Assembly: GCF_015767675.1 (NCBI RefSeq)
Contig: NZ_CP065217.1
Location: 2,356,001 to 2,420,000 of the forward strand
Length of the DNA stretch: 64,000 bases
DNA from: Vibrio navarrensis
Lineage (GTDB): Bacteria > Pseudomonadota > Gammaproteobacteria > Enterobacterales > Vibrionaceae
Reading direction: 5' to 3'
Under the pieces are notes generated by a model. It was not told where the DNA came from and ran no database searches. It was given only the letters and a program-made list of their open reading frames with translations. The position numbers and the translations under genes are program-made. The stretch's first letter is position 1, and every line of letters starts with the position of its first letter. This document shows positions 57,708 to 64,000 of the stretch, piece by piece.

Positions 57708-59468
57708 CCGTCATTCCGCAGCTAATTCCAGAATTTAAATAGTGTGATCTGGCGATCAGTTTTTCATAAAAACCACGACACCATCTTGACCGCGATCGAC
57801 AGTTTTGATCTATTACTGCTATTTGACGGTCTCAAAATATGTCTACCCATCCTGTTATTAAACGCTTAGATCACCTTGGTCTCATTGCCGCCTTTTGTCA
57901 CGAAATTGGCCTGCCACGGATGATAGATGCCGTTATCCCAAAATATTCTGACCACAATGTTTCTCATGGTGACGCGGTATTGGCCATGCTCCTAAATGGA
58001 CTTGGCTTTCATAGCAGAACACTGCACATGTTCTCGGACTTTTTTAAGACCAAGCCTGTGTCTAAGCTACTCGCCAAAGACATTGAAGCACACCACCTTA
58101 CTGATGATGTACTAGGCCGCACCTTAGATGCTCTATACGAAGCCGATGTCTCAGCGCTCTATCAGGTTATTGCTGAGCGTGTTGTTGATAAACTGGGCTT
58201 GACGACGGATTCTGTTCATCTTGATATCACTAGCTTCCACGTTGATGGTGAGTATGCACAAGATGAAAACACCAACGTCATTAAGCTTGTAAGAGGCTAC
58301 AGTCGGGATCATAGGCCAGAGCTTAACCAAGTGGTGCTTGAACTCATCTGTGAAAACCAAGCAGGTATTCCTGTTTACATGCAAGCACTGAGTGGCAACA
58401 CCAATGATGCCAAGGCATTCGCTGAAGTCACTAAAAGACACATACATTGCCTAAAAGCCGCGCAAAATAGTCGTTACTTTATCGCTGATGCCGCCTTGTA
58501 CACCGAAGAAAGCATCTCCTCGCTAGATGAGCAAAATCAAAAGTTCATTACCCGTGTACCCATGACCATCAAGCTCGCAAAACAAGCACTGTTTGCGCTA
58601 GAGCCAGAGCAATTAATCGCTATTGATGATGGCTACTCAGGATGTTGGATAGACTCGGATTACGGAAAGGTCAATCAACGTTGGTTGCTCGTTCACAGTG
58701 AACAGGCCACCAAGCGGGAAGAAATCACTTTCTTCAAGAACTTAGAGAAAAACATAGCAAAAGAAATCAAAGCGTTGGAAAAGCTAAGTAAAAAACCATT
58801 CGCTTGTGAAGTTGACGCAGAATTAGCGTTTAACGATTTCAAGAAACAATCTGACTTACTAGGGTTTGAACAAGGCACTCTCATCAAACTGCCGACTTAC
58901 TCTCATTCGGGCCGCCCAAAGACAGATGAAGCACCGACAGGATACCAATACTTTATCGAAGCCGCTCCCTTCACCGACCTAGAAAAAGTAAAACTGGCTA
59001 AGCTCAAAGTAGGCATGTTTATCCTCGCGACAAATGACACCGACAATGAAGAACTCACCATGACGGCTCTTCTAGCACATTACAAATCGCAACAAAAAGT
59101 CGAGCGCGGCTTCCGCTTTCTAAAAAGCCCTGAATTTTTAACCTCTTCCATCTTCTTGAAAAAGCCTGAACGCATTGAAGCGTTGCTAATGATAATGACG
59201 TTGAGCTTGCTTGTTTACGCCAGTTTAGAACACAAAATCAGAGAGCAACTCGCACAAACCGAAGCGTTCTTCCCAAGTATGGTAAAGAACAAGACGACCT
59301 CCAGACCGACGGCACGTTGGGTCTTCTTGCAATTCGAAGGCATAGATACGCTAGAGATTAACGGCCAACGGTTCATCACTGGACTTCAAGATCACCAAAC
59401 ACAACTACTCAAATTACTCGGTAGATTCTATGAGGTAGTTTATTCCTAAATTAGCTGCGGAATGTCGG
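57708..59468 (+). mobile_element. IS1634-family insertion sequence, 1761 bp, with 6-bp target duplication
   Basis: Inverted ends CCGTCATTCCGCAGCTAATT and CCGACATTCCGCAGCTAATT differ at one base of 20. They are flanked by a perfect direct repeat ATAGAT (57702-57707 and 59469-59474), the target duplication. The single transposase gene looks complete, so the element may be active and recently inserted. Confidence 0.93.
57839..59449 (+). CDS. IS1634-family transposase
   Basis: 536 residues. The N-terminal region MSTHPVIKRLDHLGLIAAFC fits the DUF4277 domain of IS1634 transposases; the DDE core follows (LDITSFHVDGEY, YFIADAALYTEE and the C-terminal QKVERGFRFLKSPEF with the glutamate). No frameshift or stop interrupts it. 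It starts 131 bases inside the left end and stops 19 bases before the right end. Confidence 0.93.
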   Translation: MSTHPVIKRLDHLGLIAAFCHEIGLPRMIDAVIPKYSDHNVSHGDAVLAMLLNGLGFHSRTLHMFSDFFKTKPVSKLLAKDIEAHHLTDDVLGRTLDALYEADVSALYQVIAERVVDKLGLTTDSVHLDITSFHVDGEYAQDENTNVIKLVRGYSRDHRPELNQVVLELICENQAGIPVYMQALSGNTNDAKAFAEVTKRHIHCLKAAQNSRYFIADAALYTEESISSLDEQNQKFITRVPMTIKLAKQALFALEPEQLIAIDDGYSGCWIDSDYGKVNQRWLLVHSEQATKREEITFFKNLEKNIAKEIKALEKLSKKPFACEVDAELAFNDFKKQSDLLGFEQGTLIKLPTYSHSGRPKTDEAPTGYQYFIEAAPFTDLEKVKLAKLKVGMFILATNDTDNEELTMTALLAHYKSQQKVERGFRFLKSPEFLTSSIFLKKPERIEALLMIMTLSLLVYASLEHKIREQLAQTEAFFPSMVKNKTTSRPTARWVFLQFEGIDTLEINGQRFITGLQDHQTQLLKLLGRFYEVVYS

Positions 59469-59694
59469 ATAGATAATAATTATGTAAATAGTATGTTTGC
59501 TTCTTGGTGCGATTGAAAAAGTTTGAGCAATGTAAACAACATTACATTTAAGTGCGATTTTTGCGTGCAGAATTTAATGATAAATCTATAATTTAATCAA
59601 TGCACGCGCAAATGATCCGCGTATGTATTCGTAACCTTACTCTTCTTTGACTTCATTTTTTGTAGTCCACAAACCTAATCATCATGGTAACACT

Positions 59695-61377
59695 ATGAAT
59701 ATAAAGGATTTATTTCGAGTATTTTTCGGTGCAATCATACTCGTGTCAGGGATAACTCTGTTTTTAGCCTTACAACTCAAACAGAACGTAGAAGCCAGTT
59801 ATGCCGCCGCAGACTATCGCTATAACGTTAGCCACTTAGCGAAACTCTCTACCTCAAACTCAACACTCCTCACTCTCAATGCACGACAGTTCGTCGCCAC
59901 ACTCGACCCAAAATATCGCGACAAATACAACCGGATTGTCGATCAAATAACGGGCAAAGCGCCAATGTACGATGGCCGATCGCTAGAATACCAACAACGT
60001 TTAAAAGAGCTTGGTGTACCCAGCAACCTGATGACGTATTTGGCCGAATCCAACAACCTCTCAGTGGCACTAGTGAATACCGAAGTGAAAGCATTTGGTT
60101 TGGTTGAACCCTTTGTCGGTAAACGTATCGAAGACCTGAATAAAGAGGAATTTTCCGCGTGGAAACAAGCCATGGATCTGCTGCATGATGAAAACTACAT
60201 GCGCGAAGTGGCTAAAATCGTTGCCCCCGTCAGCAAATTTATTGAACTCGCCAACCAAAATGCAGCCAACGATGTGAAGCTAGCAAAACAGGAAATTGCC
60301 ACCAGCACGCTGCTGAGCATCTCGTTCTTGGTCTGCGTTATTGCCCTGATTGTCATCTGCTATTTCATTTTGCAGCGCAAAGTGATCTCACGCATTCAAG
60401 TGCTTCGAGGCGAGGCAAATCGCGTTGCGGAAGGCGATTTTACTCAACTGCTGGCGATTTCTGGCAAAGACGAAATTACCGCTCTCTCGACTGCCTTCAA
60501 CCATATGATCGGTAATATTTCTACTTTGATCCGCGATATTCGCCAGCAAGCGATGCGCGCAGAAAGCGAGTCAAATACTTTGCGTGACATTACCGAACGG
60601 ACACAAAATCTCAGCTCAGAACAAAGCCAATCGATCGAGGTGATCGCCAGTTCTGTCTACGAAAACCTCGCCGCGGTGAAAGAAGTCACCAATAGTTGTA
60701 CTGAAACCTCGGTGCAAGCGGCCTCCGCCAACCAACAGTCGCTTGAAAGCCAAGCGACAGTGAAAGAAAACATCGGCTCGGTACAGTTGGTTGCAACGCG
60801 TTTACAAAGCGCCAACGATCGCATTGCGCAACTGGCAAGCGCAGTATCAGATGTGGGTGAGATCTTAAACGTGATAGAAGCAATTGCCGAGCAGACCAAC
60901 CTTCTCGCCCTCAATGCTGCAATTGAAGCAGCGCGCGCCGGAGAGCAAGGACGTGGCTTTGCCGTGGTCGCAGACGAAGTTCGCTCGCTGGCCAAACGCA
61001 CTCAAGATTCGACCGATGAGATCCAACGTAAGCTCTCGACACTTTCGGAATATTCACGTGCCGTTTCTGAAGAGACCAAACTTTGCACACAAGATACCGA
61101 AATGGCCGTGCGCAAGTCTGCCGATGTTGGCGATGTGCTGAATGAAATCAGTGCGCTGATCACCCTGATTTCCGACCAAACATCGTCGATCGCCGCCGCT
61201 GCAGAAGAGCAGGAAAAAGTCTCGGAAGATATCTCCAATCGCATCCATAAAATCCGCGATGTGGCTGAAGAATCCGCGACACTGAGCGGCAACGTTTCCG
61301 ACGCATCATCGCGCTTGAAAGATATTTCCAATGCGCTCACTCAGGGGTTGAATAAGTTTAAGCTCAGCAAAGGATAA
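59695..61377 (+). CDS. Methyl-accepting chemotaxis protein
   Basis: 560 residues from the ATG at 59695 ([20 protein letters not shown]); upstream in-frame starts lack a ribosome site. Two transmembrane segments (about 8-28 and 208-230) flank a helical periplasmic sensor domain of about 180 residues, then HAMP ([20 protein letters not shown]) and the coiled-coil signalling domain with the conserved tip [34 protein letters not shown]. It ends without a CheR/CheB tether pentapeptide. The attractant is unknown. Unrelated in detail to the nearby stub. Confidence 0.93.
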   Translation: MNIKDLFRVFFGAIILVSGITLFLALQLKQNVEASYAAADYRYNVSHLAKLSTSNSTLLTLNARQFVATLDPKYRDKYNRIVDQITGKAPMYDGRSLEYQQRLKELGVPSNLMTYLAESNNLSVALVNTEVKAFGLVEPFVGKRIEDLNKEEFSAWKQAMDLLHDENYMREVAKIVAPVSKFIELANQNAANDVKLAKQEIATSTLLSISFLVCVIALIVICYFILQRKVISRIQVLRGEANRVAEGDFTQLLAISGKDEITALSTAFNHMIGNISTLIRDIRQQAMRAESESNTLRDITERTQNLSSEQSQSIEVIASSVYENLAAVKEVTNSCTETSVQAASANQQSLESQATVKENIGSVQLVATRLQSANDRIAQLASAVSDVGEILNVIEAIAEQTNLLALNAAIEAARAGEQGRGFAVVADEVRSLAKRTQDSTDEIQRKLSTLSEYSRAVSEETKLCTQDTEMAVRKSADVGDVLNEISALITLISDQTSSIAAAAEEQEKVSEDISNRIHKIRDVAEESATLSGNVSDASSRLKDISNALTQGLNKFKLSKG

Positions 61378-61402
61378 AACAAACGCCGCACGAGACGGCG
61401 CT
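61376..61402. terminator. Hairpin between the convergent MCP and deacetylase genes
   Basis: AACGCCG (61382-61388) with CGGCGCT (61396-61402), seven-base loop; on the minus strand it is followed by TTTGTTTT. A plausible terminator for the leftward genes. Confidence 0.7.
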
Positions 61403-61405
61403 GGG

Positions 61406-62323
61406 TTACTTGAGGCTCATAGCCGCGTGGATAAGTTGCATGTGAATCGGCACTAAATCTTGATGATTGGTGCGATAGCCACCACCCACCACTGCCGCCA
61501 GTGGGATCGACAGCTCATTGGCGAGTGTGAGCAGAAATGTGTCGCGTTGATAAATCGCCTCACTCGACACATTAAGGTAACCCAGCTCATCTTGCTGATG
61601 GATATCGACTCCAGCGTCATAGAGGATCAAATCCGGTCGATGCAGATGGATGGCCATTGGCACTACCTCGCAAAACGCGGCGAGAGAGGCGTCGTCATCA
61701 CTCTCGCGTGGCAAGGGCACATCGAAATCGGAATCGGGTTTACGCGCTGGAAAGTTTTTCTCGCAATGAAAGGAGAGCGTGATAATGTCATCACGCTGTT
61801 GGCATAAGGTCGCCGTACCATCGCCGTGGTGCACATCGCTATCAATGATCAGTACTTTATCCACGCCCTCTTGGCGCAAGGCGACATGAGCTGCCAACAC
61901 CAAATCATTGAACAGACAAAAGCCGCTGCCAAAGTCGTGGTGAGCATGATGATAGCCGCCACTAAGATGAATGGCTAAGCCATGTTGCAGCGCTTTTTGC
62001 GCCGTCAGTACCGTTCCTCCCGCGGAGGTTAAGGTTCGCTCAATCAAATGTTCACTCCAAGGAAAGCCAATACGGCGCATTTTCGCCGCGGGAAGCTGAC
62101 CAGACGCGAGTAGATCGACGTAGTGAGCACAATGGATCTGTTTCACGTCCTCTAAACTCAGAGCTTGTGGCTGATAAAAACGGATGTTGCTTTGCCAATG
62201 CGAACTGCCAGCCATCTGCCGGTTGATCTCTGCAAACAGATGGCGATATTTATTGATCGGGTAGCGATGTTCTGGCGGTAACGGCAGATCCGAATAAAGC
62301 GGATGATAGATAAGTGGCAACAT
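61406..62323 (-). CDS. Histone deacetylase-family amidohydrolase
   Basis: 305 residues of the HDAC/AcuC/acetylpolyamine amidohydrolase superfamily. Zinc and catalytic residues are visible: His-rich GGYHHAHHDFGSGFCLFND, the zinc ligands in IIDSDVHHGDGTATLC and the Asp of LILYDAGVDIHQQDELG. It would remove acyl groups from small molecules or lysines in the cytoplasm; the substrate is not known. It begins 15 bases after the topB stop, so it is likely co-transcribed with topB. Confidence 0.9.
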   Translation of the reverse strand: MLPLIYHPLYSDLPLPPEHRYPINKYRHLFAEINRQMAGSSHWQSNIRFYQPQALSLEDVKQIHCAHYVDLLASGQLPAAKMRRIGFPWSEHLIERTLTSAGGTVLTAQKALQHGLAIHLSGGYHHAHHDFGSGFCLFNDLVLAAHVALRQEGVDKVLIIDSDVHHGDGTATLCQQRDDIITLSFHCEKNFPARKPDSDFDVPLPRESDDDASLAAFCEVVPMAIHLHRPDLILYDAGVDIHQQDELGYLNVSSEAIYQRDTFLLTLANELSIPLAAVVGGGYRTNHQDLVPIHMQLIHAAMSLK

Positions 62324-62338
62324 CAGGATTAAACTCGA

Positions 62339-64000
62339 CTATTCACTGTTATTAACGCGGCGTGGTTTACGACTCGCAGCATTTTTACTGGAAGTGGTGC
62401 GTGAAGCCGAAGTTCGGCCGCTACTTTTACGCCGCTTAAACGCAGGGCGCTCTACTTTTGGCAAATGCTGCAAAGATGGCGGCACAGGCGCGCTTTTCAC
62501 TTGTGCCATTAAATCCGAGATCCGCGCTTCTAGCGCTTGCATGAAAGGCTGATACGCTTGATTGCGCTCCGCCATGCCCTGCAACTGGTGCTCCCAATGA
62601 GCCGTCATGTCTGGATAGGTCGATTCGTTCGGCAGCGCATTAACCAGACCTCGCCCCGCAGCGGTGCTTAAAATGGCTTTGCCTTGACGTGACAACAATT
62701 GGCGCTTGAACAAGGTATCTAAAATGCCCGCACGGGTCGCTTCAGTACCTAATCCGTCGGTGTCTCGTAAGATCTTCTTCAGCTCTTTATCCGCGACATA
62801 ACGTGCAATACCCGTCATCGCCTGTAATAACGTCGCTTCGGTAAAATGCTTCGGCGGTTCTGTTTTACGATCGTTGATTTCCCCTTCCCGGCACATCAAC
62901 ACCGTACCTTTTTCTAATGGCGGCACAGTGTCTGTGCCATCATCTTCTTTCTCCGTCACGCCCGTTAAGCTCTTCCAGCCAGGGAAAAGCAGTTGACGCC
63001 CTTTGGCGATAAAAGTGCCCCCAGCAATGTCAAACACCAACTTGGCTTCGGCATACACCGCCGCAGGATAAAACTGCATCAGATACTGCCTAGATATGAG
63101 CTGGTAGATCTTCGTCTCCTGCCCCGAAAGTGCGTTGACGCTCGCCTGCTTTGGAGTGGGAATGATCGCATGATGCGCATCCACTTTACTGTCATTCCAC
63201 GCTTTTGATTTGAGCGAGAGCTCCGCCCCATCAACGGCGGCAGCGAGTTCACGCGCATTATTGCTGATGGCCTGCATGACGGTCTTGGCCTGTGAAAGAT
63301 GCTCTAGTGGCAAATAGCGACAATCAGAGCGCGGATAGGTGATCAGTTTGTGCTTTTCATACAGAGCCTGACAAGTATCCAGCACTTGCTGTGCGCTCAT
63401 AGAAAAGCGCTTCGCTGCATCAATCTGCAATGCCGACAACGAATAGGGCAACGGCGCAGCTTGTTTGGTCTGTTTGTGCTCAGACTCTGTGACCGTCGCT
63501 GGCTGACCAGCAATACGCTGCGCAACATTCTCCACCAATTTACGATTAAGAATGCGCCCTTCTTCATCTTGCCAAGGTTTGCACGCCTCACTCGGTTTCC
63601 AGCGCGCGCGAATATCAAAAGCGACAGCGTTGTACTGATAGGGGATCAGCGCATGCAACGTAAAATAGTCGCGCGGGATAAAATTTTCGATCTCTTCATC
63701 ACGGCGCACCACCAAACCCAATACTGGCGTTTGCACTCGCCCCACCGACAAAACGCCTTGATAGCCCGCTTTTTGCCCAAGTAAGGTATACGCGCGCGAC
63801 ATGTTCATGCCGTATAACCAGTCAGCGCGTGAACGAGCCAGCGCCGAGACCGATAGCGGGATAAAGTCGCGATTGCTGCGCATTGAGGAAATGGCTCTTT
63901 TGACAGCAGGTAAGTTAAGGTCACTGATCAAAAGTCGCTGCGCCGCTTCTTTCTTCGTTTTACTCACTTTGCAGTAGTCGAGCACTTCATCCACCAGCAA
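62339..64000 (-). CDS. topB: DNA topoisomerase III, C-terminal part (N-terminus beyond window)
   Basis: At least 553 codons, open at the right edge, so the Toprim domain is outside the window. The type IA core is plain: FSMSAQQVLDTCQALYEKHK, the catalytic tyrosine in LITYPRSDCRYLP, DAHHAIIPT and a second core segment DTDGLGTEATRAGILDTLFK. The last 45 residues are basic and Ser/Arg/Lys-rich, as usual for TopB tails. It decatenates DNA during replication. Confidence 0.95.
   Translation of the reverse strand: MLVDEVLDYCKVSKTKKEAAQRLLISDLNLPAVKRAISSMRSNRDFIPLSVSALARSRADWLYGMNMSRAYTLLGQKAGYQGVLSVGRVQTPVLGLVVRRDEEIENFIPRDYFTLHALIPYQYNAVAFDIRARWKPSEACKPWQDEEGRILNRKLVENVAQRIAGQPATVTESEHKQTKQAAPLPYSLSALQIDAAKRFSMSAQQVLDTCQALYEKHKLITYPRSDCRYLPLEHLSQAKTVMQAISNNARELAAAVDGAELSLKSKAWNDSKVDAHHAIIPTPKQASVNALSGQETKIYQLISRQYLMQFYPAAVYAEAKLVFDIAGGTFIAKGRQLLFPGWKSLTGVTEKEDDGTDTVPPLEKGTVLMCREGEINDRKTEPPKHFTEATLLQAMTGIARYVADKELKKILRDTDGLGTEATRAGILDTLFKRQLLSRQGKAILSTAAGRGLVNALPNESTYPDMTAHWEHQLQGMAERNQAYQPFMQALEARISDLMAQVKSAPVPPSLQHLPKVERPAFKRRKSSGRTSASRTTSSKNAASRKPRRVNNSE

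Overview
The window is a stretch of core chromosome from a gamma-proteobacterium of the genus Vibrio, very probably the large chromosome. The best evidence is the block uvrB - qrr1 - luxO - luxU (the quorum-sensing phosphorelay with its adjacent Qrr small RNA), together with motY (sodium-driven polar flagellum), the rsx/rnf electron-transport operon, a VC2046-type gene after sodB, and generally moderate GC with Vibrio-like protein sequences. The exact species cannot be fixed from the sequence; something near V. vulnificus is a guess.

Layout. 1-3408: 5' part of a maltodextrin glucosidase gene, then a three-gene ABC importer (ATPase, permease, lipid-free binding protein) on the minus strand. 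3663-7937: yfbV divergent from ackA-pta (acetate switch). 7985-8148: decayed MgtC-type remnant. 8280-14980: a glutathionyl-hydroquinone reductase and the oligopeptide importer oppABCDF (minus). 15511-18283: moaABCDE molybdopterin operon (minus) behind a probable Moco riboswitch, divergent from a ybhK/yvcK-type gene. 19542-23584: luxU, luxO, the divergent qrr1 sRNA with sigma-54 promoter and LuxO boxes, and uvrB with a LexA box. 24168: tRNA-Asn, with a cluster of DnaA-box-like sequences upstream. 24302-27879: EmrAB-type efflux pump with a divergent TetR regulator. 28173-34251: rsxABCDGE, followed by nth, gloA, a small Vibrio hypothetical, motY, rnt and an antiporter. 39143-42586: thiol-disulfide protein, grxD, sodB, a VC2046-family gene and an odd SDR protein. 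42749-46754: adhE and a MarC-family gene. 46821-48842: a voltage-gated-type cation channel gene broken by an IS3-family element. 48878-56416: asd, nhaC, an orphan membrane HPt protein, yejK, yejL, yejM. 56515-59468: a Crp-type regulator, the C-terminal stub of a chemotaxis receptor, and an IS1634-family element with intact 6-bp target duplication. 59695-64000: a complete chemotaxis receptor, a histone-deacetylase-family amidohydrolase and topB (cut by the window end).

How the parts work together. Several units concern fermentation and redox: AckA-Pta and AdhE route acetyl-CoA to acetate and ethanol, Rsx/Rnf couples electron flow to an ion gradient and resets SoxR, and SodB, GrxD, GloA and YqjG deal with oxidative or electrophile stress. 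The quorum-sensing block (LuxU to LuxO to Qrr1) is complete locally. Mobile DNA is confined to two insertion sequences, both sitting beside broken genes.

I did not find a clearly new multi-gene system (no defence island, prophage, CRISPR array or biosynthetic cluster). The most interesting items are regulatory or structural: the DnaA-box cluster at 23965-24029, the Moco riboswitch upstream of moaA, the terminator-like hairpin ahead of ackA, the repeat-rich RsxC tail, an SDR protein lacking its catalytic residues, an orphan membrane-anchored HPt protein, and an insertion-linked deletion in a channel gene. All identifications are from reading the sequence and remembered family features; no database search was run.
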